Source of the DNA: JADGRB01 sp036267635
GTDB taxonomy: Bacteria; Myxococcota_A; Polyangia; Fen-1088
Reading direction: 5' to 3'
DNA length: 64,000 nt
NCBI GenBank assembly: GCA_036267635.1
Contig: DATAVR010000047.1
Span: forward strand, 62,001 to 126,000
Under the pieces are notes generated by a model. It was not told where the DNA came from, ran no database searches, and was given only the letters and a program-made list of their open reading frames with translations. This document shows, piece after piece, positions 48,855 to 56,784 of this stretch. Numbering within the stretch: the stretch's first letter is position 1; each line of letters starts with the position of its first letter. A program made the position numbers and the translations under genes.

Positions 48855-50267
48855 ATGACGAGCCGAAACGGGCCGCCGGGCGATCTGGCGGCCCGCGACC
48901 TTGCCGCCTTCTGGCATCCCTGCAGCCAGATGCGCGACTACCGCGACTTCCCTCCGCTGGAGATTGTCGGCGCGCGGGGCGTGCGGCTGCAACTCGCCGA
49001 CGGGCGCGAGATCCTCGACGCCATCTCCAGCTGGTGGTGCAAGTCGCTCGGCCACGGCCATCCCCGCCTCGGGGCGGCGTTGCGCGAGCAGCAGGAGGCG
49101 TTCGAGCACGTCATCACCGCCAACACGACGAGCGCGCCGCTGGTCCGACTCTGCGAGCGGCTGCTGGCGGCGGCCAACGGTTTGCCGACGAAGACCTGGG
49201 GCGCGGCGGCGCCGGCGGGGCGCGTTCCGGGTCACTTCGGAAAGGTGTTTCTGGCCGACAACGGCTCGACCGCGGTCGAGATCGCGCTCAAGATGGCGCT
49301 GCAGGCGCAGGCGCAACGGGGGGCCCCCGGCCGCACCCGCTTCGCCGCTTTCGAGAACGGCTACCACGGCGAGACGGTGGGCGCGCTCTCCGTCGGCGAT
49401 CTCGAGCTCTACGCGGCGCCGTACCGCTCGCTCTGCTTTCCGGTCGAGCGGATTCGCGCGCTTCCCTACCGGAGCGGACCGCACGATCCGTCCTGGCTCG
49501 ACGCCGGCGAGGCCTGGCCGGCGATCGAACGGACGCTCACTGCCCAGGCCGAAACGCTGGCCGCCATCGTCTACGAGCCGGTCTTGCAGGCGGCCGGCGG
49601 CATGTTGTTCTACAGCCCCGATCTCCTGCGCCGGCTGCGCGTCTGGGCCGACGCGCACGGCGTCTATCTGATCGCCGACGAGATCGCGGCGGGGATGGGG
49701 CGGCTGGGGGCGATCCTCGGCAGCCATCTGGCCGGGCCGGGCGCGTTGCCCGACTTCGCGGCGCTCTCCAAGGGGCTGACGGGCGGCGTGCTGCCGCTCT
49801 CGGCGGTGCTGACCACCGATGCCATCTACGACCTCTTCGACGCCGACTACGCCGACGGGCGCGCCTTTCTCCACTCCAACACCTATACCGGCAACGCGCT
49901 GGGGGTGGCGGTGGCCAACGCCGTGCTCGACGTGTTTGCCGACGACGACGTGCTCGGGCGCGCGGCGGTGCAGGGGGCGCGGCTGCGCGCGGCGCTGGAG
50001 GCGGTCGCGGCGCCGCGGCCGTATCTTCGCAACCTGCGCGCCTGCGGGATGGTGGCCGCGGTCGACGTCCGGGCCGCCGACGGGAGCGCGCGAGATCCGC
50101 GGCACCGCACCGGCTACGCCGTCTACCGAGAGGCGGTCCGGCGGGGCGCGCTGCTGCGGCCGATCGGCGACACCATGTATCTCTACCCGCCGCTCACCGT
50201 GACCGAGGCCGAGATCGAGGAGATGGTCTCCGTCCTCGCCGCCAGCCTCGACGCCGTCGTCGTCTAG
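48855..50267 (+). CDS. bioA: Adenosylmethionine-8-amino-7-oxononanoate aminotransferase
   Basis: PLP-dependent class III aminotransferase of biotin synthesis, converting 7-keto-8-aminopelargonate to 7,8-diaminopelargonate with SAM as amino donor; 470 aa. BioA landmarks are FWHPCSQMRDY, ISSWWCKSLGHGHP, FLADNGSTAVEIALKMALQ, FENGYHGETVGALSVG, VYEPVLQAAGGM, IADEIAAGMGR and the PLP lysine in ALSKGLTGG near residue 306. A segment of about 15 residues (NGLPTKTWGAAAPAG) seems inserted relative to E. coli BioA. The ATG at 48855 follows AGAGGGGG. No other bio gene is in the window. Confidence 0.93.
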   Translation: MTSRNGPPGDLAARDLAAFWHPCSQMRDYRDFPPLEIVGARGVRLQLADGREILDAISSWWCKSLGHGHPRLGAALREQQEAFEHVITANTTSAPLVRLCERLLAAANGLPTKTWGAAAPAGRVPGHFGKVFLADNGSTAVEIALKMALQAQAQRGAPGRTRFAAFENGYHGETVGALSVGDLELYAAPYRSLCFPVERIRALPYRSGPHDPSWLDAGEAWPAIERTLTAQAETLAAIVYEPVLQAAGGMLFYSPDLLRRLRVWADAHGVYLIADEIAAGMGRLGAILGSHLAGPGALPDFAALSKGLTGGVLPLSAVLTTDAIYDLFDADYADGRAFLHSNTYTGNALGVAVANAVLDVFADDDVLGRAAVQGARLRAALEAVAAPRPYLRNLRACGMVAAVDVRAADGSARDPRHRTGYAVYREAVRRGALLRPIGDTMYLYPPLTVTEAEIEEMVSVLAASLDAVVV

Positions 50268-50268
50268 C

Positions 50269-50312
50269 CTCCGCCCAGCCTTCGTCCAGCCTTCGCCCAG
50301 CCTTCGTCCAGC
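50269..50312 (+). repeat. Four 11-bp tandem repeats
   Basis: Four contiguous copies of CTTCGYCCAGC (the first is CTCCGCCCAGC) fill the gap between the convergent bioA and small lipoprotein genes. The pyrimidine at position 6 alternates C, T, C, T. A slippage-prone intergenic repeat; copy number may vary between strains. Confidence 0.85.
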
Positions 50313-50313
50313 C

Positions 50314-50574
50314 TCAGGACCCGACGCAGGCGGTGCCGTTGCAGTTGGAATTGGAGCTCATCGAAGCGGGGGTGGGACAGCAGTAGTAGTTGGTGCACTT
50401 GGCCGGCCGCTGACAGGTGAGCCCGCTGTTGCACTCGTCGTGGGCCCCCCCGTCTGCCGGCGTCGAGCAGGAGCTCCCCTCCGCGCCTTGATTGCAACCG
50501 GCCGCCAGCAGCGAGACGACCAGAGCCAACCCTCGGGCCGTCCGCCTTGGCAGCCGACGTTTGTCCGGGACCAC
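50314..50574 (-). CDS. Small Cys-rich lipoprotein
   Basis: Predicted lipoprotein of 86 aa. A basic N-terminus (PDKRRLPRRTARG) precedes a hydrophobic stretch and the lipobox LAAGC near residue 27. The mature part has nine further cysteines (SSCSTP, DECNSGLTCQRPAKC, YYCCPT, NCNGTAC), likely disulfide-bonded, in a spacing like one unit of the Cys-rich repeats of the 59533-62940 protein. A GTG start at 50574 is used. Function unknown. Confidence 0.65.
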   Translation of the reverse strand: MVPDKRRLPRRTARGLALVVSLLAAGCNQGAEGSSCSTPADGGAHDECNSGLTCQRPAKCTNYYCCPTPASMSSNSNCNGTACVGS

Positions 50575-50602
50575 GGTGCCGAGTATGGTCCAACTCGCGT
50601 GC

Positions 50603-53600
50603 CTAGAAGCTGACCGCCGTCACGAAGTAGAGCTGGTTTCCGCCGCCCGACTGGAAGCCGTGCGCGTAGCCGAGCTGAATCTGCGAGTCGATGTAGTAGA
50701 AGAGCATGAACTCGAGGTGGGCCTCGACGCCGGCGTCGGTCTTGAGATCGGTCGGGTGGAACGGTCCCTGGTAGGCGTTGCCGGCGTCGACGAAGGCGGT
50801 GCCCCAGATTCGTCGCAGGTAGACCGGGAAGGTTTGATAGCCCCGCTCGATCCAGAGCAGCGGCGCTCGATATTCGCCGGAGGCGACCAGAAAGCTGTCG
50901 CCGGCGACGACGTTGACCGGGTAGCCGCGCAAGAAGGCGAACTGCCGTTGCATCAGGAGGACGCTGCGCAGGACGTCCTCGTACCCGTAGCCGCCGAGCG
51001 CCCAGAACTGCCGCTTGTCGCCGATCGAAAATCCTCCCTGCGTGATGAGCGCCAGCGCGTGCAGCCGGGCCCAGGGCGGGGTGAAGTATTCAGTCCACGA
51101 CCAGTCGATCTCCGTCGTGCGGAACCTCGTCCCCAGCGTCGGGGCGGAGAGCCGCAGGTTGAGCGCGACGTTTCGCCCCTCCTGGCCGCTGATCGAGTAC
51201 TGCCAGGAGTGGGCGTCGGAGAACGACCAGGAGAACTTCAGATCGGCGTAAGGCCCGATCTCGGGTTTGATGGTGATGGCGCCGGTCGGCTCGCCGATCG
51301 GGATCGCGCTGATCGGGCCGTAGGCGGAGTAGTCGTAGGCGAGGGAGAGATTGCCCGAGGCGTCCGCGGTGCGGAGCACGGGAAGCTGCGCCGAGAGGCT
51401 CAACCCCAGGTTGCGCTGCGTGTAGTCGAGATTGTGGTTGTCGACGATGAGGCCGTTGGTGATGAGATCGACCTTGCTGATCGAAGCGCCGAGCACCGGC
51501 CAGAAGCGGTAATAGGCGTAGCTGATCTGGCCGGAGGGGCTGCCGCTGGGGGGAAACAGGAAGTTGAACGCGAAGGCGTGGAGTCCCGCCGGGTCGGAGA
51601 CGCCGGTTTGAACCTGGAACGTCTGGCCGAGCCCGAACGGATCACCAGGGAGGCTGAGCGTCCACTGGTGCGGGTACATGTATTTCCAGGGCACGTAGGG
51701 GACGATGCGCTGGGGAAAGGGGACGGCGGCGGCATCCTCGGGGCGGGCGTCGGGCGAATCGGTCTCGGCGTCGAGGTCGGTCGGGCTGTCGAGGCGCGCG
51801 TTGGCGAATGGTTTCGCCGCCACGAACGTGGTCGGATCGTAGGGCATGGTCCAGAGGTCGAAGCCGTCGGTGGTGAAACCGGTGAAGACCAACCGTCGGC
51901 TGTCGGGCGAAACGACGGGCTGGAAGGCGCCCGAAAGGACGTTGGTCACCTGGAGGAGCTGCCTCGTCGCGATTTCGTAGGCGTAGATGTTGTTGATGCC
52001 GCTGCGATCGGAGGAGAAGAGAACGTAGCGACCGTCGGGCGAGAAGCGGGGATCGATGTCCATCGCCCGATCGACGGAGATGGCCCGATCGGTCGCGGTG
52101 GCCAGATCGTAGAGGTGAATGTCGCGGAAGCCGCCCGGCTTCCAGCGCGAGTAGGCGATGAGGCGACCGTCGGGCGAGAAGGCGGGGGTGAAGGCCAGGC
52201 CGGGCGCGCCCGGCATGAGGATGCGCGGCGCTCCTCCTTCGATCGGCACCAGCGCCAGTTGCCGACTGCCGGTCCCCACCAGCACGCAGACGATCTGGCG
52301 TCCGTCGGGCGAGACGTCGGGCTCGTGGGCCCGGATTCCGAGCGTTAGCTGGCGGATCGTTCCCTGCGCGACGTCGAGCCGGTAGAGATCGTTCCAGGCC
52401 AGGTCGGAGTTGCCCACCAGGCGCAGCGGCAGTGAAATGAAGTTGAGCCGCTGGAAAATCAACGCTTGGCCGTCGGGGGTCGGTGCCGCCGGTCCCCCCC
52501 CCTGCATGTCGGCGATCACCCGGCGCGCGCCGGTGGCCGGGTCGAGCCGGACGTAGGCGGGCGACTGATCGTTGTTGGAGCGGTGAAAGGCGAGCGTGCC
52601 GTCGGGGAAGAACCGCGGGCCGGGGCCCTCGCTGCGCGGGGACGGAGCGTCCCAGGTGAGACGCGTGGCGCTGGTGAGCGGCCGCCGCTCCGCCTCCTCG
52701 ACCTCCAGCGTGTAGCGGTGGGCGATCGAGCGGCGCCAGTCGTCGAACAGACCCGCCCCGAAAATTCCCACGTAGCCGCGGCCGACCGCCTTGATGGCCG
52801 TTCGGTTGAGACCGCCCGGGATGCAGGTGTCGGCGTAGCGCTGGGAGATCTCGCGGATCTTTCCGGGGCCGTAGCGGTCCTCGATGTAGCGCAGCAGGTT
52901 CGACCCGTAGAGATAAGCCGCCGTCCCCTGCGGGTAGGCGGCCGGGATCGACGAGATTTGATCGAGCCCGAACAACCGCCCTTCGAGGAACGGGACCCGC
53001 AGGTGCATGTCGTAAAAGCTGCTGCGCAGGCGGCCGGCGGTGGTCTGGCGCGACTCCATCAGCACGGCCATCCCCTCGATGAACCAGGTCGGCTCCGCCA
53101 GGTTGGGGGCGTAGGTTCGACCGAGGAGGGTGTTGATCGCCAGCGGGCAGATGCTCAGCATCGTGTCGAGGTGCACGACGTGCGTGAACTCGTGCGTGAT
53201 GAGCAGCTTCACGTAGTCGTCGAAGTCGTTCAGCTCGTCGAGCGAATCGGGCGGGACGCCGAACGCGTTGATGAAGGTGTAGGGGATCGAGCTGGCGGAG
53301 CCGTTGGCGCTGTCCGAGACATCGGTCAGCACGACGGTCACCCGACCGCTCGGCCGCCAGTTGAGGTAGCGGGTGTTGAGCCGGTAGGCGCGCTCGGCGA
53401 AGTGAGCGACGCGCTCGGCGAACGGACGCTCTTCCCCGTAGAAGTGGATGTTGAAGTGCGGCGTCTGGAGCGTGTACCAGTTGGCCCTCGGCACCGTCGG
53501 CTCGGGCAGCTCGCTCGGCTCGTCGGTCGCGTCGGCGCGCGCCACGCCGGTCGCTATCCCGAGCGCGACCGAGCACGCCACCAGGACGAGGCCGGCCCTG

Positions 53601-53614
53601 GCGCGCGTTGGCAT
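50603..53614 (-). CDS. Large surface protein: gluzincin-like peptidase, TolB-type propeller and outer-membrane beta-barrel
   Basis: Exported protein of 1003 aa with signal peptide MPTRARAGLVLVACSVALGIATGVARA. Residues about 40-270 resemble MA-clan peptidases: LITHEFTHVVHLDT gives HExxH and EPTWFIEGMAVLMES could give the third Glu ligand. A TolB/WD40-like propeller follows with repeats such as DVSPDGRQIVCVL, AFSPDGRLIAYSR, RFSPDGRYVLFSSDRSG and VVSPDSRRLVFTG. The last 350 residues are strand-rich with a BamA-like end (QIQLGYAHGF, LYFVTAVSF) ending in Phe, as outer-membrane barrels do. The ATG at 53614 is chosen for the signal peptide. Function unknown. Confidence 0.78.
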   Translation of the reverse strand: MPTRARAGLVLVACSVALGIATGVARADATDEPSELPEPTVPRANWYTLQTPHFNIHFYGEERPFAERVAHFAERAYRLNTRYLNWRPSGRVTVVLTDVSDSANGSASSIPYTFINAFGVPPDSLDELNDFDDYVKLLITHEFTHVVHLDTMLSICPLAINTLLGRTYAPNLAEPTWFIEGMAVLMESRQTTAGRLRSSFYDMHLRVPFLEGRLFGLDQISSIPAAYPQGTAAYLYGSNLLRYIEDRYGPGKIREISQRYADTCIPGGLNRTAIKAVGRGYVGIFGAGLFDDWRRSIAHRYTLEVEEAERRPLTSATRLTWDAPSPRSEGPGPRFFPDGTLAFHRSNNDQSPAYVRLDPATGARRVIADMQGGGPAAPTPDGQALIFQRLNFISLPLRLVGNSDLAWNDLYRLDVAQGTIRQLTLGIRAHEPDVSPDGRQIVCVLVGTGSRQLALVPIEGGAPRILMPGAPGLAFTPAFSPDGRLIAYSRWKPGGFRDIHLYDLATATDRAISVDRAMDIDPRFSPDGRYVLFSSDRSGINNIYAYEIATRQLLQVTNVLSGAFQPVVSPDSRRLVFTGFTTDGFDLWTMPYDPTTFVAAKPFANARLDSPTDLDAETDSPDARPEDAAAVPFPQRIVPYVPWKYMYPHQWTLSLPGDPFGLGQTFQVQTGVSDPAGLHAFAFNFLFPPSGSPSGQISYAYYRFWPVLGASISKVDLITNGLIVDNHNLDYTQRNLGLSLSAQLPVLRTADASGNLSLAYDYSAYGPISAIPIGEPTGAITIKPEIGPYADLKFSWSFSDAHSWQYSISGQEGRNVALNLRLSAPTLGTRFRTTEIDWSWTEYFTPPWARLHALALITQGGFSIGDKRQFWALGGYGYEDVLRSVLLMQRQFAFLRGYPVNVVAGDSFLVASGEYRAPLLWIERGYQTFPVYLRRIWGTAFVDAGNAYQGPFHPTDLKTDAGVEAHLEFMLFYYIDSQIQLGYAHGFQSGGGNQLYFVTAVSF

Positions 53615-53717
53615 CGCGCGGGATTCTAGCCGCGCTCCCCGTCGCAACGAAAGCGTCGCTGGCGACCGGCGCCGAACGTGGTTAAGTTACGGCGCTCACA
53701 AAACAGGAGAGATCGCC

Positions 53718-54143
53718 ATGAAGAGATCCGCGACCGCGAACTGGAAGGGGGGCCTCAAGGCCGGCAAGGGGACGTTTTCGTCCGCCAGCGGGACATTTTC
53801 GAACGTGCCTTATGATTTTGCGCAGAGGTTCGAGACCGGCACCGGCACCAGCCCCGAGGAGCTGATCGCCGCCGCGCATGCCAGCTGCTTCGCCATGGCG
53901 CTGTCGGCGGAGCTGGAGAAGGTCGGACTTCCGCCGGAGAACATCGATTCGAAGGCGACGGTGTCGCTCGACAAGGTGGAGACCGGGTTCGCGGTGACGA
54001 CCTCGCACCTCGAAGTGACCGTGAAGCTCGCCAACCCCGACGCCTCCAAGTTCGAGCGCGCCGCGGAAGCCGCCCGGGCGGGCTGCCCCATCTCCAAGCT
54101 CATCTCGAGCGCGAAGATCACGCTCGACGCCAAGCTCGCCTAA
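53718..54143 (+). CDS. OsmC-family peroxiredoxin
   Basis: Thiol-dependent organic hydroperoxide reductase of the OsmC type, 141 aa, cytoplasmic. The two redox cysteines are Cys57 in AAHASCFAMALS and Cys123 in AARAGCPISKLIS; the start TANWKGGLKAGKGTFS and ETGTGTSPEELIAAAHA match OsmC rather than Ohr. AGGAGA lies ten bases before the ATG. Full length, divergent from the large surface protein gene. Confidence 0.95.
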   Translation: MKRSATANWKGGLKAGKGTFSSASGTFSNVPYDFAQRFETGTGTSPEELIAAAHASCFAMALSAELEKVGLPPENIDSKATVSLDKVETGFAVTTSHLEVTVKLANPDASKFERAAEAARAGCPISKLISSAKITLDAKLA

Positions 54144-54173
54144 GACCTCGGCCGGAGTGTCCCCCGAGCGGGC

Positions 54174-55058
54174 CTAACGGGGCGTTCGGGTCAGATCCCG
54201 GCAGATGCGCAGATGGCGCAGCGCCGCGCTGTAGTCGCCCGTCAGATCGTAGAGGCGGGCGGCGTTGTAGTGCGCGTCGGCGTTGCGCCCGTCCGCCTCG
54301 ATGGCGCGCCCGTAAGCGTCGAGGGCCGCGCTGTTGCGACCTTGGTCCTCGAGCGCGACGCCCAGATTGAACAGCGCGGTCGCGTCGCCCGGGCGGATCA
54401 CCAGCGCGCGCCGGTAGTGCGCCTCGGCGGCGGTCATGTCGCCGCGTTCGTGCAGGATCCGCCCGAGGTTGATGTGGGCGTCGGCGTGCTCGGGCGCCTG
54501 CATGAGGACCTGCCGGTAGCTCGCCTCGGCCTGCGCCGGATCGGCGTCGTCGATGTCGCAGCCGATCTCGTAGATCTCCTCGGGGGAGGGGGGGGCGACG
54601 TCGCTTCCGGCGACGATCGCCGGCCGCGCGCGCAGCATTCCGAGCGGCGCCTCGGGGGCGGCGTCGGGCGGCGGCTCGAACGACAGCAGCACCTGTCCCG
54701 ACTCCACCTGCCAGCGGGTGTTTCCTTCCTGCACGACGACGGACGATCCTTCCGTACCGAGCTGCACCCCGGTGAGCGGGCTCGTCTCGGGGAGCCGCGC
54801 TCGGAGTTTTTGCAGTGCGCGCCGCACCCGATGCGGTCGAATTCGCTGACTGACCAGCCCCTCCGCCTTGCGGAGCAGCAACAGATCTTGAAACGAGAAC
54901 CGCAGCTCACCGCGCTCACCCCGCTCGGGCGAGAGCACGCCGGCGCGCAGATAGGCGCGCAGTCGGCCGGACGAGACGCCGATCATCCGGGCCACGTCCT
55001 GGGTCGTGTAGCCGCTCAAGGCCGCAACAATATACAGCGCGCTATTTTTTGCGCGCAC
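54174..55058 (-). CDS. MerR-like helix-turn-helix protein fused to tetratricopeptide repeats
   Basis: Protein of up to 294 aa. The N-terminal domain (GYTTQDVARMIGVSSGRLRAYLRAGVLSPERG, LRFSFQDLLLLRKAEGL) is a MerR-type winged helix with a linker helix (RRALQKLRARLP). The C-terminal half holds about four TPRs (QAEASYRQVLMQAPEHADAH, AEAHYRRALVIRPGDATALF, ALDAYGRAIEADGRNADAHY, ALRHLRICRDL). The assigned start is a GTG at 55058; a TTG at 55019 is possible, and would free the AT-rich stretch before it for a promoter. It is probably a transcription regulator with a protein-interaction domain. Confidence 0.82.
   Translation of the reverse strand: MRAKNSALYIVAALSGYTTQDVARMIGVSSGRLRAYLRAGVLSPERGERGELRFSFQDLLLLRKAEGLVSQRIRPHRVRRALQKLRARLPETSPLTGVQLGTEGSSVVVQEGNTRWQVESGQVLLSFEPPPDAAPEAPLGMLRARPAIVAGSDVAPPSPEEIYEIGCDIDDADPAQAEASYRQVLMQAPEHADAHINLGRILHERGDMTAAEAHYRRALVIRPGDATALFNLGVALEDQGRNSAALDAYGRAIEADGRNADAHYNAARLYDLTGDYSAALRHLRICRDLTRTPR
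55037..55056. promoter_or_regulatory. GCGCGC inverted repeat with A/T core at a regulator gene start
   Basis: GCGCGC at 55037-55042 and 55051-55056 flank TATTTTTT. It overlaps the assigned GTG start of the HTH-TPR gene. In such GC-rich DNA an AT core between matching arms suggests a promoter or autoregulatory operator. Confidence 0.4.
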
Positions 55059-55085
55059 GATTCGCGGGAGGCGGCGCCGCCGTGG

Positions 55086-55985
55086 CTAACGCTTCTTGGC
55101 GCGCTTCGGCTCGGCCGGCGCGGCCTCGCCGGAGCGCTGGGCGCCGCGGCGCGGGGCCTGCGCTTCAGCTTCGCCGGGGGCCGTGTCGGCCGCCGGCTCG
55201 GGCTTTCCGGCTCCCTTTCCGAGGCTGGCCTTGAGCGCGGCCATCAGATCGATGATCCGGGCCGGCTCGGGCGCGGGAGCGCTCTCCGAGATGTCCTGCC
55301 CCTGCACCTTGCGGTCGATGTCGGCCTGGATCCGCTCGCGCACCTCGTCGTGGTACTTCGACGGCTCGAACGTCTCGGAGGCGATCTGGTCGATGAGCTG
55401 CTTGGCCAGCTTCAGCTCGGCCTCTCGCGCCTCTCCCTCGGGCAGCGGCACCTCGGACATCGAACGGACCTCGTCGGCGTAGAGCAGCTCCTGAAGGATC
55501 AGCGCGCGGCCGTCGGGCGACGGGCGCAACATCACCAGGTACTGTTTGCCGCGCGCGGCGTAGCGGGCGAGGGCGGCGCGCCCGGTCTCGCGCATCGCCT
55601 CGGCCAGCAGCAGATAGGCCTTGTCGCCCCCCTTCTCGGGGCCGAGGTAATAGGGGCGCTCGAAGTAGATCGGGTCGATCGCCGACAACGGCACGAACGA
55701 ATCGATGTCGATGCTCTGGGTCGCCTTCTCTTCCAGCGACTTCAGCTCCTCGGCCGTGAAGGTGACGTACTGGTCCTTGGCGAACTCGTACCCCTTGATC
55801 ATCTCGTCGCGGCTGACGATCTCGCCGTCGCGCGGGCAGATGTACTGCTGCTTGAGACGCGAGCCGTCCTTCTTGTGCAGCAGGTTGAACGAGATCGCCG
55901 CGGACGATTGCGTCGCCGGGTAGAGCCGCACCGGGATCGACACCAGACCGAAGGAGATCGTCGCGCCAGCGATGGGTCGTGCCAT
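55086..55985 (-). CDS. ku: Ku DNA end-binding protein
   Basis: Bacterial Ku homodimer subunit for non-homologous end joining, 299 aa. It encircles DNA ends and recruits LigD. The family start MARPIAGATISFGLVSIPVRLY is exact, followed by FNLLHKKDGSRLKQQYICPRDGEIV, YEFAKDQYVTFTAEELKSLE, IDIDSFVPLSAIDPIYF, YYLGPEKGGDKAYLLLAEAM and ELKLAKQLIDQIA. The C-terminal extension is Ala/Pro/Lys/Arg-rich, as in many Ku proteins. No LigD gene is in the window. An operator-like dyad lies 14 bases upstream of the start. Confidence 0.97.
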   Translation of the reverse strand: MARPIAGATISFGLVSIPVRLYPATQSSAAISFNLLHKKDGSRLKQQYICPRDGEIVSRDEMIKGYEFAKDQYVTFTAEELKSLEEKATQSIDIDSFVPLSAIDPIYFERPYYLGPEKGGDKAYLLLAEAMRETGRAALARYAARGKQYLVMLRPSPDGRALILQELLYADEVRSMSEVPLPEGEAREAELKLAKQLIDQIASETFEPSKYHDEVRERIQADIDRKVQGQDISESAPAPEPARIIDLMAALKASLGKGAGKPEPAADTAPGEAEAQAPRRGAQRSGEAAPAEPKRAKKR

Positions 55986-55999
55986 GATGTGCTCCAGTG

Positions 56000-56016
56000 T
56001 ATCCTAATGTAGGATA
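56000..56016. promoter_or_regulatory. Operator-like dyad upstream of ku
   Basis: TATCCTAATGTAGGATA consists of perfect 7-bp arms TATCCTA/TAGGATA around ATG. It lies 14 bases upstream of the ku start codon in the 50-base gap behind the DUF72 gene. Its AT content is unlike the surroundings, so it is a good candidate repressor site or core promoter. Confidence 0.55.
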
Positions 56017-56035
56017 GCGTCCAATTTGTCGAGCT

Positions 56036-56737
56036 TCACGCAGCCATGAGCTCGTGCAGACGAGCCGCCGCGACCGGGCCCTTTCCGGTGTCCTCGTGCT
56101 TGAAGAAGACGTAGGCCGTCGACCAGCTTTGCGCCTTGATGCGCGCCCCCCAGCTCGCCACCATTCCGTCGTCGTAGTCCTCGCGCCGCAGCCGCAAGTA
56201 GCCCCAGTCGGCCGTGGCCTCCAAGGGCGTCGTCACGTCCTCCGACTCAGCGACGCAGAGCGCCGCCCGCCGCGCGCGCAGGCAGGCGTAGACCTCGTCG
56301 GAGAACCAGGATTCGTGCCGGAACTCGACCGTCGCCGGCAGGCCGGCTGGGAGCCCCGCCAGGAACTCGTCGAGCCGGGCCAGGTCCTTCTTCATGTTGG
56401 GCGGCAGCTGGAACAGGATCGGGCCCAGCTTGTCACCGAGCGCGCGCGACGCCTCGGCCAGCCGCTCGACCGCCGACGTCGTGTCGACGAGCCGCTTGTC
56501 GTGGGTGATCCGCCGCGGGCTCTTGAGCGCGAAGCGAAACTCGGGCGGCGTCTCGGCCGCCCAGCGGCCCAGCACCTCGGCGGTCGGCATACGGTAAAAG
56601 CTATTGTTGATCTCGACCGCCCGGAAGTGGCCGGCGTAATAGCCCAGCATCTTGGTCTCCGGCAGCTTCTCCGGGTAAAAGCCCCCCCGCCAGGCCGGGT
56701 AGCTGAAGCCGCTCGTGCCGATCAGAAGCTGCATCAT
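56036..56737 (-). CDS. DUF72 (YecE-like) family protein
   Basis: TIM-barrel protein of 233 aa of unknown molecular role. Typical blocks are LLIGTSGFSYPAWRGGFYPEKLP near the start, AVEINNSFYRMPT, PPEFRFALKSPRRITHDKRL, LGPILFQLPPNMKKDLARLDEFL, TVEFRHESWFSD and YLRLRREDYDDGM. The ATG at 56737 is followed immediately by a second ATG. It is co-directional with ku, 50 bases upstream of it. Family members are linked loosely with DNA repair loci, but no activity is established from this sequence. Confidence 0.93.
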   Translation of the reverse strand: MMQLLIGTSGFSYPAWRGGFYPEKLPETKMLGYYAGHFRAVEINNSFYRMPTAEVLGRWAAETPPEFRFALKSPRRITHDKRLVDTTSAVERLAEASRALGDKLGPILFQLPPNMKKDLARLDEFLAGLPAGLPATVEFRHESWFSDEVYACLRARRAALCVAESEDVTTPLEATADWGYLRLRREDYDDGMVASWGARIKAQSWSTAYVFFKHEDTGKGPVAAARLHELMAA

Positions 56738-56784
56738 CCCTCCGGAGTTTGCCTAACGCCCGTCCCCGTCGGTAAACTACCAGA

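Noticed and set aside
48855..50267. A biotin operon around bioA
   Set aside because: Neighbours are a deacetylase gene and a small convergent lipoprotein gene; no bioB, bioD or bioF is present.
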